Made by a program: the position numbers and the translations under genes | NCBI RefSeq assembly: GCF_004522105.1 | Contig: NZ_SPUJ01000003.1 | Location: 124,001-188,000, forward strand | Direction: 5' to 3' | From: Nocardioides sp. 1609 | GTDB lineage: Bacteria > Actinomycetota > Actinomycetes > Propionibacteriales > Nocardioidaceae | DNA: 64,000 bases | Shown here: in pieces, positions 26,526 to 35,042 of the stretch | Layout: every line of letters starts with the position of its first letter | Position numbering within the stretch: the stretch's first letter is position 1 | Notes under the pieces: generated by a model | The model's input: the letters and a program-made list of their open reading frames with translations, nothing else | Told to the model about the DNA's origin: nothing | Databases searched by the model: none

Positions 26526-27989
26526 GTGCCTGCCCCGTCGAACCCGGAACCGCTCTCGATCGTCGAGGTGCAGCGACGGGTCGACCGCGAGCTCGACCGG
26601 CTCGCCCCGCTCCTCGACGGCCTGGGTGCCCTCTTCGCCGACGCCGGCCACGAGCTGCACCTGGTCGGCGGGCCGGTCCGCGACGCGATGCTCGGCCGCT
26701 CGCACACCGACCTCGACTTCACCACCTCCGCGCCGCCGGAGGTCACCGAGCGGATCCTGAAGCGCTGGGGCGACGCGCTGTGGGACATGGGACGCGACTT
26801 CGGGACCATCGGCGCACGCAAGGGCGACTGGATGGTCGAGGTGACGACGTACCGCTCCGAGACCTACGACCCGGCGTCCCGCAACCCGGTCGTCGCCTAC
26901 GGCGACACGCTGGCCGGCGACCTCGGCCGGCGCGACTTCACCGTCAACGCGATGGCGGTGAGCGTGCCGGGCCGCGGCTTCGAGGACCCCTTCGGCGGCA
27001 TCGTCGACCTGGCCCACCAGGTGCTGCGCACGCCGGGTCGGCCCGAGGACTCCTTCGGCGACGACCCGCTGCGGATGCTGCGCGCGGCACGGTTCGCGGC
27101 CCAGCTCGGCTTCACCGTGGCACCCGAGGTCGTCGCGGCGATGACCGCCATGGCGGAGCGGATCACGATCATCTCCGCCGAGCGGGTCCGCGACGAGCTG
27201 GTCAAGCTGATCTGCGCGCCGTACCCCCGCCTGGGCCTGACCCTGCTGGTCGAGACCGGCCTGGCCGCGCTGGTGCTGCCCGAGCTGCCGGCGCTGCAGC
27301 TGGAGCGCGACGAGCACCACCGGCACAAGGACGTCTACGAGCACACCCTGACCGTGCTCGAGCAGGCCATCGACCTCGAGCCGCGGCTCTCGGTCGACGG
27401 CGGCCCGGACTTCGTCTCGCGCTTCGCCGCCCTCATGCACGACGTCGGCAAGCCGCGCACCCGCCGGCTCCTCGACGACGGCACCGTCACCTTCCACCAC
27501 CACGACGTCGTCGGGGCCAAGCTGACGGCCAAGCGGATGAAGGCGCTGCGGTTCTCCAACGACGAGATCGCCGCGGTGAGCCAGCTCGTCGAGCTGCACC
27601 TGCGCTTCCACGGCTACGGCTCGGGGGAGTGGACCGACTCCGCGGTGCGCCGCTACGTCCGCGACGCCGGCGACCAGCTCGCCCGTCTGCACGTGCTGAC
27701 CCGTGCCGACTGCACCACCCGCAACCAGCGCAAGGCCGACCGGCTCCGCCGCACCTACGACGACCTCGAGGCGCGGATCGAGCGACTCTCGGAGGAGGAG
27801 GAGCTCGCCTCCCTCCGCCCCGACCTCGACGGCAACCAGATCATGGAGATCCTCGGTGTCGGTCCCGGCCGCGAGGTCGGCGAGGCCTACCGGTTCCTGC
27901 TCGAGCTGCGCCTGGACCGCGGCCCGCTCGACGAGGACGCCGCCCGCGCCGCGCTCCTCGCGTGGTGGGCCGAGCGCCCGTCGTCCTGA
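26526..27989 (+). CDS. cca: CCA tRNA nucleotidyltransferase
   Basis: 487 residues. The nucleotidyltransferase head holds VGGPVRDAMLGR and HTDLDFT (about residues 44-62), followed by RRDFTVNAMA, the RNA-binding neck, and an HD domain (ALMHDVGKPRTR, HHHDVVGA). It adds or repairs the 3' CCA of tRNAs. Start GTG 26526 is supported by the adjacent -10 box. Confidence 0.95.
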   Translation: MPAPSNPEPLSIVEVQRRVDRELDRLAPLLDGLGALFADAGHELHLVGGPVRDAMLGRSHTDLDFTTSAPPEVTERILKRWGDALWDMGRDFGTIGARKGDWMVEVTTYRSETYDPASRNPVVAYGDTLAGDLGRRDFTVNAMAVSVPGRGFEDPFGGIVDLAHQVLRTPGRPEDSFGDDPLRMLRAARFAAQLGFTVAPEVVAAMTAMAERITIISAERVRDELVKLICAPYPRLGLTLLVETGLAALVLPELPALQLERDEHHRHKDVYEHTLTVLEQAIDLEPRLSVDGGPDFVSRFAALMHDVGKPRTRRLLDDGTVTFHHHDVVGAKLTAKRMKALRFSNDEIAAVSQLVELHLRFHGYGSGEWTDSAVRRYVRDAGDQLARLHVLTRADCTTRNQRKADRLRRTYDDLEARIERLSEEEELASLRPDLDGNQIMEILGVGPGREVGEAYRFLLELRLDRGPLDEDAARAALLAWWAERPSS

Positions 27990-28057
27990 TCGGGGTCCGG
28001 GTCGTCCGGGATCCGAGCCGGCGTGGCCGGTGCGGCCCTCCGCGGTGGCCAGTCAGC

Positions 28058-28117
28058 GCAATTGCCGACGCTGGCTCGGTCCCGCCCCGTGGGAGCTGCC
28101 CAATTCGCGGCAATTGC
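28058..28117. repeat. GCAATTGCCG inverted-repeat element, copy 2
   Basis: A 60-bp element with GCAATTGCCG (28058-28067) and CGGCAATTGC (28108-28117) ends, in the cca to MerR-PP2C gap. Inside, CTGGCTCGGTCCCG resembles the interior of copy 3. Confidence 0.8.
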
Positions 28118-28208
28118 GCGGGATGGCCACCCAGGAGCTGACGCCGACACGGAGACCCACCGAGCGGCCGGAGGATCTCGGACGTGCGGGATCCGCGTCC
28201 ACGGGTGC

Positions 28209-28234
28209 TTGACCTTGTCCTTGGGGCAGGCTCC
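28209..28234 (+). promoter_or_regulatory. Candidate MerR-type operator/promoter
   Basis: TTGACC (28209-28214) overlaps an imperfect dyad: GACCTTGTCC on the left, GGGCAGGCTC on the right. MerR regulators bind such dyads within stretched promoters. No convincing -10 hexamer is present, so this is tentative. It lies 49 bp upstream of the MerR-PP2C start and could be an autoregulatory site. Confidence 0.3.
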
Positions 28235-28282
28235 AGCCTCGAGGGACCGGCGAACCGTTCGCCGGACCACGAGGAGCGACCC

Positions 28283-29350
28283 GTGACCGACGACCGGCTG
28301 CTGAGCATCGGCGACGTCGCCCGCGCCAGCGGGCTCAGCGCCAAGGCGCTGCGCCTGTACGACGACTCGGGGCTGCTGGTCCCGGTCGACGTCGACCCGG
28401 TGACCGGCTACCGGCGCTACGCCGTCGACCAGCTCGACCGGGCCCGGCTGGTGGCGCGGCTCCGGCTGGCCGGGGTGCCGCTGGCGCGGATCCGGGTCGT
28501 CGCCGACCTGGTCGACCGGGCCCCGGGCGCGGCGGCGGCCGAGCTGACGTCGTACTGGCGCCAGGTCGAGGCCGACACCGCGTCGGCGCGGGCACTGGTC
28601 GCAGACATCGTGGCAGCACTGAGCACGGAGGACCACGACATGACCCCCACCCACGGCACGACCGTCCTGACCCACCCCCGCGCAGCCGCCCGGGAGGGCA
28701 TCGGCGCCCGCCGCACGCAGGAGGACGCCGTCCTCGTGGGCGACGGGGTGTACGCCGTCGCCGACGGGATCGGGGACGTCGCCGACGGCCTGAGCGCCGT
28801 CGTCGTCGCCCGGCTCGCGGAGGTCGAGCGGGCCGGTGACCCCGTCGCGGCTCTCGACGCCGCCGTCACCGCGGCGGCCACCCTCGTGACCGAGCGGTAC
28901 GCCGACCGGCCGGGTGCGGGCTGCACCCTCACCGCCGTGCTGCTCGCCGACGACCAGGCGGTCCTCGCCCACGTCGGCGACTCCCGCGGCCACCTCGTGC
29001 GCGACGGCCGGCTGGAGCGGCTGACCCGCGACCACACCGTCGTCCAGACCCTCGTCGACGAGGGCAGGCTCACCGCCGAGGAGGCCCGCCTCGACGAGCG
29101 GCGGGTGCAGCTGAACCGGGCGATCGCCGTCGGCGGCGCCTACCAGCCCGACCTCGGCGTCCACGCCCTGCGCCCCGGCGACCGGATCGTGCTCACCACC
29201 GACGGCGTCCACGGCCGGCTCGCGCCGGCCGCCCTGGCCGACCTGCTCGTCGCCGACACCGGCCCGGACGACGTCGCGGCGGCCGTCGAGGCCGCCGTCC
29301 TGGCCGCCGGGGCCGACGACAACTACGCGGTGGTCGTCGTCGACCTGTGA
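28283..29350 (+). CDS. MerR regulator fused to PP2C-type protein phosphatase
   Basis: 355 residues. Residues 1-75 are a MerR winged helix (LSIGDVARASGLSAKALRLYDDSGLL) with a dimerisation helix to about 115. Residues about 130-355 are a PPM/PP2C phosphatase: AVADGIGD and AHVGDSRGHLVRDG supply metal-binding aspartates, with RDHTVVQTLVDEG and a C-terminal DDNYAVVVVDL. The phosphatase domain takes the place of the usual MerR effector domain. GTG start at 28283 has GAGGAG 6 nt upstream. Confidence 0.88.
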   Translation: MTDDRLLSIGDVARASGLSAKALRLYDDSGLLVPVDVDPVTGYRRYAVDQLDRARLVARLRLAGVPLARIRVVADLVDRAPGAAAAELTSYWRQVEADTASARALVADIVAALSTEDHDMTPTHGTTVLTHPRAAAREGIGARRTQEDAVLVGDGVYAVADGIGDVADGLSAVVVARLAEVERAGDPVAALDAAVTAAATLVTERYADRPGAGCTLTAVLLADDQAVLAHVGDSRGHLVRDGRLERLTRDHTVVQTLVDEGRLTAEEARLDERRVQLNRAIAVGGAYQPDLGVHALRPGDRIVLTTDGVHGRLAPAALADLLVADTGPDDVAAAVEAAVLAAGADDNYAVVVVDL

Positions 29351-29357
29351 GACGCGA

Positions 29358-29393
29358 GGAGGGCGGGCGTCCCGTGCGGGACGCCCGCCCTCC
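29358..29393. terminator. Bidirectional terminator between MerR-PP2C gene and ino1
   Basis: A perfect 16-bp stem (29358-29373 with 29378-29393; arms begin GGAGGGCGGGCG) and a GTGC loop lie between two convergent genes. Confidence 0.85.
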
Positions 29394-29416
29394 GGCGGTG
29401 GTGCGGGTGGATCAGG

Positions 29417-30502
29417 TCACTCGGCGCCGGCGATGAAGGCTTCGACGCGGGCGCGGCCCTCGTCGTCGGGCAGCTGCACCGGCGGGCTCTTCATCAGGTA
29501 CGACGACGCGCTGATGATCGGGCCGCCGATGCCGCGGTCCATGGCGATCTTGCAGGCGCGCAGGGCGTCGATGATGATGCCGGCCGAGTTCGGGGAGTCC
29601 CAGACCTCGAGCTTGTACTCGAGGTTGAGCGGGGCGTCGCCGAAGGCGCGACCCTCGAGGCGGACGTAGGCCCACTTGCGGTCGTCGAGCCAGGCGACGT
29701 AGTCGGACGGGCCGATGTGCACGTTGCGGCTGTCGATCTTGCCGGCGAGCTCGCCGGTCAGGTTCGACGTGACGGCCTGGGTCTTGGAGATCTTCTTGGA
29801 CTCCAGGCGCTCGCGCTCGAGCATGTTCTTGAAGTCCATGTTGCCGCCGACGTTGAGCTGGTAGGTGCGGTCGAGCACGACGCCGCGGTCCTCGAACAGC
29901 TTCGCCATCACGCGGTGGGTGATGGTGGCGCCGACCTGGCTCTTGATGTCGTCGCCGACGATCGGGACGCCGGCGTCCTCGAACTTCTTGGCCCAGGTCG
30001 GGTCGGAGGCGATGAAGACGGGCAGAGCGTTGACGAAGCCGACGCCGGCGTCGATGGCGCACTGGGCGTAGAACTTGTCGGCCTCCTCGGAGCCCACCGG
30101 GAGGTAGGACACCATGACGTCGACCTGGCGGTCCTTGAGGACCTGCACGACGTCGACGGGGTCGGCGCCGGACTCCTCGATGGTCTGGCGGTAGTACTTG
30201 CCGAGACCGTCGAGCGTCGGGCCGCGCAGCACGTCGAGGCCCAGGGTCGGGACGTCGGCGATCTTGATCGTGTTGTTCTCGGAGGCGTTGATGGCCTCGG
30301 AGAGGTCCTTGCCGACCTTCTTGTCGTCGACGTCGAACGCGGCGACGAACTCGATGTCGGAGACGTGGTAGTCGCCGAAGGCCACGTGCATCAGCCCGGG
30401 GACCGTCTCGGCCGGGTTGGCGTCGCGGTAGTAGTGGACGCCCTGGACGAGGGAGCTGGCGCAGTTGCCGACTCCGACGATTGCTACTCGAACCGAACCC
30501 AT
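29417..30502 (-). CDS. ino1: myo-Inositol-1-phosphate synthase
   Basis: 361 residues, the actinobacterial length. N-terminal NAD motif [10 protein letters not shown] (about residues 9-18), [19 protein letters not shown], and NVGGNMDF mark the active site. It cyclises glucose 6-phosphate to inositol phosphate, the precursor of phosphatidylinositol and mycothiol. The ATG at 30502 has AAAGG 7 nt upstream. A PadR gene precedes it on the same strand, as in many actinobacteria. Confidence 0.95.
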   Translation of the reverse strand: MGSVRVAIVGVGNCASSLVQGVHYYRDANPAETVPGLMHVAFGDYHVSDIEFVAAFDVDDKKVGKDLSEAINASENNTIKIADVPTLGLDVLRGPTLDGLGKYYRQTIEESGADPVDVVQVLKDRQVDVMVSYLPVGSEEADKFYAQCAIDAGVGFVNALPVFIASDPTWAKKFEDAGVPIVGDDIKSQVGATITHRVMAKLFEDRGVVLDRTYQLNVGGNMDFKNMLERERLESKKISKTQAVTSNLTGELAGKIDSRNVHIGPSDYVAWLDDRKWAYVRLEGRAFGDAPLNLEYKLEVWDSPNSAGIIIDALRACKIAMDRGIGGPIISASSYLMKSPPVQLPDDEGRARVEAFIAGAE

Positions 30503-30568
30503 CGGGATACCTTTCGTGGATCTGCTGGTGGTCCCGGACGGGACCGTCGGGTGGTGCAACGGATGGTG

Positions 30569-31144
30569 CTACGGGGTGGCCGGCGGTGCTGCCGGGCCGT
30601 GCTGCTGCTGGTTGCGCTCGGCGTTGATGAGGTCGGAGAGCCACTGGACCTCGCGCTGGGCGGACTCGACGCCGTGGCGCTGCAGCTCGGCCGAGTACCG
30701 GTCGACCTCCGCCTCGGTCATCGACAGCTGCGACTGGACGCGGTCGAGCCGCTCCTGCAGCCGGGTGCGCCGGCCCTCGAGGACCCGCAGCCGGATCTCC
30801 ATGTCGGCGCGGCCGAAGAACGCGAACCGGATGCCGAAGTCGTCGTCCTCCCAGGCGGCCGGTCCGACGTCGGACATCAGGCGCTCGAACTCCGCCGTCC
30901 CGGCCGGGGTGACCTGGTAGACGATCTTCGGACGCCGGGAGACCGGGGTCATCTCCGGCGGGAGCTCCTCGATGAGGGTGCCGCGCAGCATCTTCTTCAA
31001 CGTCGGGTAGAGCGAGCCGTAGGACAGCACCCGCCCCCACCCGAGCATCAGGTTGAGTCGCTTGCGCAGCTCGTACCCGTGCATGGGTCCCTCGTGCAGC
31101 AGACCGAGGACGGCCAGCTCGATGGACTCTCCGCGTCGTGCCAT
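30569..31144 (-). CDS. PadR-family transcriptional regulator
   Basis: 191 residues. The PadR winged helix (LAVLGLLHEGPMHGYELRKRL; SYGSLYPTLKKML) occupies residues about 8-85 and a coiled C-terminal dimerisation domain follows. It lies 66 nt upstream of ino1 in the same direction and probably controls it or a shared envelope process. The ATG at 31144 follows TACGAT closely; an upstream ATG at 31153 is in frame. Confidence 0.88.
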   Translation of the reverse strand: MARRGESIELAVLGLLHEGPMHGYELRKRLNLMLGWGRVLSYGSLYPTLKKMLRGTLIEELPPEMTPVSRRPKIVYQVTPAGTAEFERLMSDVGPAAWEDDDFGIRFAFFGRADMEIRLRVLEGRRTRLQERLDRVQSQLSMTEAEVDRYSAELQRHGVESAQREVQWLSDLINAERNQQQHGPAAPPATP

Positions 31145-31145
31145 G

Positions 31146-31167
31146 CGATGCATCGTAGCGATATATC
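31146..31167. promoter_or_regulatory. Candidate PadR autoregulatory operator
   Basis: Two palindromes lie at the PadR start: CGATGCATCG (31146-31155) and GATATATC (31160-31167), overlapping a possible -10 (TACGAT on the minus strand). They are unusually A/T-rich for this genome. PadR proteins commonly repress their own promoters. Confidence 0.45.
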
Positions 31168-31278
31168 CAGCGAATAGGAATCACCGATGGTTCGCGTCGA
31201 GGTACGCGGGCTGCGGGCGTGGCCAGGGACGGGTGCGCAGTGGGTTGGTCCTGCCTGTTTCGACGTGTCCAGATCCGT

Positions 31279-31337
31279 GCAATTGCCGAGGCTGGCTCAG
31301 TTCTGGTCGCGCGAAATGGCCAATCTGCGGCAATTGC
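31279..31337. repeat. GCAATTGCCG inverted-repeat element, copy 3
   Basis: A 59-bp element with GCAATTGCCG (31279-31288) and CGGCAATTGC (31328-31337) ends, upstream of the Vsr-like gene. Interior CTGGCTCAGTTCTGG and CAATCTG segments resemble copies 2 and 4. Confidence 0.85.
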
Positions 31338-31411
31338 GCGGCTCAGCCCGGTCTGTCAACGCTCCCGCGGGCAGGGCAGCCGTCGATGCCTGTGGAGAAC
31401 GAAAACCCCGG

Positions 31412-32380
31412 GTGCGCAGATCGGGCACCGTGCTGCGGGTGAGCGCACTGCGGCAGGGCCCCGACCCGGATCCCGGTCTCGACCTCAGCGAGCCCTTCAC
31501 CTGCGCGCAGCTCGTCGCCGCGGGCTACTCACGACGGATGGTGAGGCAGAAGCGCTTCGCCGAGATCGTGCCGGGGGTCCATGTGCTGTCGTCGGCCATC
31601 GGCCCGACGACGCTGATCAAGGCCGCGCTGTTGATCCACCCGGCCGACGCCTGCGCCAGTCACGGTTCCGCTGCGGTCCTTCTCGGACTGCCCGTGCCGG
31701 ACCCGGGATTCGCCCACGTCACCGTCTTCCGCCAGAAGGACCGCCGCTACCGCCGGGAGATCAAGTCGCACGTCACCACGCGCCGCCGCCGCATCGTCCT
31801 GGCCCAGGGGGTGCGGGTGACCGATCCGATCACCACGTTCATCGCGTGCGCCGGCCAGCTGGGCCTGGTCGACCTCGTCGTCCTGGGCGACGCGCTCGTG
31901 CGGCGGTGTCGGACCAGCCCGGCGCAGCTGGTGCGCGCGTGCCAGGTCAGTACCGACTACTACCGCAAGCGTGCGCTGGCCGCCGCGCTGTTCGTCCGGG
32001 AAGGGGTCGACTCGCCGATGGAGACACGTCTGCGGATGCTGATCGTGCTGGCCGGCCTGCCTGAGCCGGTCGTGAACCACCGGACCTTCTGGGAGGACGG
32101 GAGCCTGCGCCGCAGGTTCGACCTGTACTACCCCGGCATCCGACTCATCGTCGAGTACGACGGGCGCCAGCACGCCTCCGACACGAGGCAGTGGCAGGGC
32201 GACCTCGATCGCCGGGAGGAGCTCGACGACGAGGGGTACCGGATCCTCGTGGTCACGGCCGAGGGCGTCTTCCGGTCCCCCGGGCGCACCCTCGAGCGCG
32301 TCCGCCGCCAGCTGGTCGAGCGCGGGATGGACGGCGTCCCGGCGATCGACGCGACCTGGCGCGAGCACTTCCCGAGCTGA
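31412..32380 (+). CDS. AbiEi-type N-terminal region plus DUF559 (Vsr-like nuclease fold) protein
   Basis: 322 residues from the GTG at 31412; GTGs at 31430 and 31439 are alternatives, and none has a good ribosome binding site. An N-terminal winged helix (FTCAQLVAAGYSRRMVRQKRF) resembles the antitoxin-like region seen in many actinobacterial orphan proteins. The C-terminal DUF559 domain keeps the PD-(D/E)XK pattern: RFDLYYP, then IVEYDGRQH, then EGYRILVVTAEGV. No partner toxin is adjacent. The gene is bracketed by two copies of the GCAATTGCCG element. Confidence 0.7.
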   Translation: MRRSGTVLRVSALRQGPDPDPGLDLSEPFTCAQLVAAGYSRRMVRQKRFAEIVPGVHVLSSAIGPTTLIKAALLIHPADACASHGSAAVLLGLPVPDPGFAHVTVFRQKDRRYRREIKSHVTTRRRRIVLAQGVRVTDPITTFIACAGQLGLVDLVVLGDALVRRCRTSPAQLVRACQVSTDYYRKRALAAALFVREGVDSPMETRLRMLIVLAGLPEPVVNHRTFWEDGSLRRRFDLYYPGIRLIVEYDGRQHASDTRQWQGDLDRREELDDEGYRILVVTAEGVFRSPGRTLERVRRQLVERGMDGVPAIDATWREHFPS

Positions 32381-32448
32381 CGCGGCCGAGCGACCGTGCT
32401 GGGACGGTCGCCCGCCCCTGTGCGGCCGGCGGACCTGGCAGGAGCGAT

Positions 32449-32507
32449 GCAATTGCCGCGATCTGGCCGGTTCCGGGACGACGAGTCGAGCAATCTGCGG
32501 CAATTGC
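32449..32507. repeat. GCAATTGCCG inverted-repeat element, copy 4
   Basis: A 59-bp element with GCAATTGCCG (32449-32458) and CGGCAATTGC (32498-32507) ends, downstream of the Vsr-like gene and upstream of the PBP gene. Inner segments GATCTGGCC and CAATCTGCGG extend imperfect symmetry. Confidence 0.85.
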
Positions 32508-32630
32508 ACGCGTGGGGCCGGCCGAGCAGGACGACGCCCGAGCAACGCTCGGCTTTGGGACGCCTCCCCAGCGCCTGCGTACCCTGATGAATCGTGCCGA
32601 CAGGTCCGGCGCGCCCAGACGAGCGATGAG

Positions 32631-35042
32631 GTGACAGTGGCAGGGAAGCGCAGGTCCGACGCGGCGACGTCGGGTTCGGGTGGGTTCCTGGGCAGGTTCC
32701 GCCGTCGGCGTGCGGAGCGCGACGCGGAGCCGCGGCCCCCGATGACCTGGAAGCGCCGGGTCCTCAAGGTGTTCAAGTGGGGCTTCATCACCGGCCTGGT
32801 GCTGACCCTGATCGGGATCGCGGGGTTCGTCTACCTCTACAAGACGACCGACATCCCCGAGCCGAACGCCGAGCTGCTCACCAACGCCACCTTCGTCTAC
32901 TACGACGACGGCGAGACCGAGCTCGGTCGCTTCGCCACCCAGTTCCGCGACTCGCTCTCCTACGAGGAGATGCCGCAGAACATGAAGGACGCCGTCGTCG
33001 CGGCCGAGGACCAGTCGTTCTGGACCAACAACGGCATCGACCCCAAGGGCATCCTGCGCGCGGTGTTCAACAACGCCAGCGGTGGCTCCCAGCAGGGCGC
33101 GTCCACGATCACCCAGCAGTACGTGAAGATCCTCTACCTGACGCAGGAGCGCAGCTACGAGCGCAAGGTCAAGGAGGCGATCCTCTCGCTGAAGATCCAG
33201 CGCGAGTACTCCAAGGAGCAGGTCCTCACGGGCTACCTCAACACCATCTACTTCGGCCGCGGCGCCTACGGCATCGAGGCGGCCGCCGACGTGTACTTCA
33301 GCAAGAAGGCCGCCGACCTGACCCTGCGCGAGACCGCGGTCCTGGCCAGCGTCCTGAACAACCCCAACGGGCTCGACCCCGCCGACGGCAAGGCCGTCCG
33401 CCTCGAGCTCAAGGGCCGCTACGAGTACGTCCTCGGCGCGATGGCGAGCGAGGGCTACATCACCGACGAGGAGTCCGAGCAGGCCCGGCGCAAGCTGCCG
33501 AAGTTCCCGGAGCAGGACGTCGAGGACAGCTACGGCGGCCAGACCGGGCACGCGCTCACCCTGATCAAGAACCAGGTGCTCGGCCTGACCAACTCCGAGA
33601 CCGGCGTCCCGTTCACCGAGGAGGAGATCGACGGCGGCGGGCTGCGGATCACCACCACGCTGACCAGCAAGGCGATGGACGCCGCCCGGGAGGGCGTCGA
33701 GGAGGTCCGGCCGAAGGGCTTCCCGGGTGCGAAGGACCTGCACATGGCGGCCGCGACCGTCGAGCCGGGCAGCGGCGCGCTGCGCGGCTTCTACGCCGGC
33801 CAGGACTTCCTCGAGTCGCAGCTCAACTGGGCCGTCGCCGGCGGCCAGGCCGGCTCGACGTTCAAGCCGTTCGCCGTGGCCGCCGGGCTCAAGCAGGGCT
33901 TCGCGCTCAAGGACACCTTCGACGGCAACTCGCCCTACGAGATCGAGGGCACCGACGCGGAGGTCGAGAACCAGGGCGACGAGGACTACGGGAGCTCGGT
34001 CTCGCTCACCCAGGCCACCGAGGACTCCATCAACACCGCCTTCATCGACCTCACCCTCGCGATGGACGACGGGCCGGAGAGCATCATCGAGACCGCCGAG
34101 GCCATGGGGATCCCCCCGGCCAAGGCGAGGAAGCGCGGGGCCTACGGCATCCCGACGTCCTCGCCCGGGCTCGACCCGGTCACCGGTGTCGCGCTGGGGT
34201 CCCAGACCGTCAGCCCGATCAACATGGCCAACGGCTACGCCACGATCGCCAACGAGGGCGTCGCGGCCGACGTCCACGTGATCTCGAAGGTCGTCAACAA
34301 GGCCGGTGACGTGCTCTACGAGCACAAGGTCACCGGAGACCGGGCGATCAGCGCCGACATCGCCTCCGACGTCAGCTACGCGATGCAGCAGGTCACCGAG
34401 GCCGGGTCGGGCACCCGCGCCAACCTCGACGACGGCCGGCCGATCGCCGGCAAGACCGGCACCGCCACCAAGGACGGCGGCGCGGTGTCGTCGTCCTGGT
34501 TCGTCGGCTTCACCCCGCAGCTGTCCACCGCGGTGATGATGGTCCGCGGCGTCGGCAACGGACAGCTCGACGACTGGGTGCCCGCCTCCGACGACGGGGT
34601 CGACGGCTACTTCGGTGGCAACTACCCCGCCAGGACGTGGAAGGCGATCATGGAGCGCGACCTCGAGGGGGTCGACCCCGAGGACTTCCCGGAGCCGGCC
34701 TTCGTCGACGGCGAGGCGCCCTCGGAGGGCCACGCGCCGTACACGCCGCCGCCGCCGGCGCCGTCCACGACGCGCCAGCCCCCGAAGACGCCGAGCATCG
34801 ACCCGGACCCGCCGACGAGCGACCCGCCGACGTCGGAGCCGACCCAGGAGCCGCCGACCACGACGCAGCCGCCCTCGACGCCGCCGGACCCGCCGGAGAC
34901 CTCCACCCCGCCGGACCCGCCGGAGACGTCGGCCCCGCCCACGTCGCCGGCGGCGCCGGCCGTCCCGGCCAACCCGCGTGAGCGCTCCCGTGCCCCGCGG
35001 CGCCGTCCGTCCCGGACCCGTCGGACCCTCGCCGTCCGGTGA
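32631..35042 (+). CDS. Class A penicillin-binding protein (transglycosylase/transpeptidase)
   Basis: 803 residues. One transmembrane helix (about 50-70), then GT51 with catalytic Glu126 in AAEDQSFW and the STITQQYVK and RKVKEAILSLKIQ motifs, then a transpeptidase with SxxK in GSTFKPF (Ser409), SIN, and KTGTATKD (Lys608). The last 130 residues are a Pro/Thr-rich tail, like mycobacterial PonA1. It polymerises and crosslinks peptidoglycan. GTG starts at 32631 or 32637 are both possible. Confidence 0.95.
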   Translation: MTVAGKRRSDAATSGSGGFLGRFRRRRAERDAEPRPPMTWKRRVLKVFKWGFITGLVLTLIGIAGFVYLYKTTDIPEPNAELLTNATFVYYDDGETELGRFATQFRDSLSYEEMPQNMKDAVVAAEDQSFWTNNGIDPKGILRAVFNNASGGSQQGASTITQQYVKILYLTQERSYERKVKEAILSLKIQREYSKEQVLTGYLNTIYFGRGAYGIEAAADVYFSKKAADLTLRETAVLASVLNNPNGLDPADGKAVRLELKGRYEYVLGAMASEGYITDEESEQARRKLPKFPEQDVEDSYGGQTGHALTLIKNQVLGLTNSETGVPFTEEEIDGGGLRITTTLTSKAMDAAREGVEEVRPKGFPGAKDLHMAAATVEPGSGALRGFYAGQDFLESQLNWAVAGGQAGSTFKPFAVAAGLKQGFALKDTFDGNSPYEIEGTDAEVENQGDEDYGSSVSLTQATEDSINTAFIDLTLAMDDGPESIIETAEAMGIPPAKARKRGAYGIPTSSPGLDPVTGVALGSQTVSPINMANGYATIANEGVAADVHVISKVVNKAGDVLYEHKVTGDRAISADIASDVSYAMQQVTEAGSGTRANLDDGRPIAGKTGTATKDGGAVSSSWFVGFTPQLSTAVMMVRGVGNGQLDDWVPASDDGVDGYFGGNYPARTWKAIMERDLEGVDPEDFPEPAFVDGEAPSEGHAPYTPPPPAPSTTRQPPKTPSIDPDPPTSDPPTSEPTQEPPTTTQPPSTPPDPPETSTPPDPPETSAPPTSPAAPAVPANPRERSRAPRRRPSRTRRTLAVR

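Noticed and set aside
31412..32380. Type IV toxin-antitoxin system (AbiEi-like)
   Set aside because: No adjacent AbiEii-like nucleotidyltransferase toxin; the C-terminal part is DUF559, so it is treated as an orphan.
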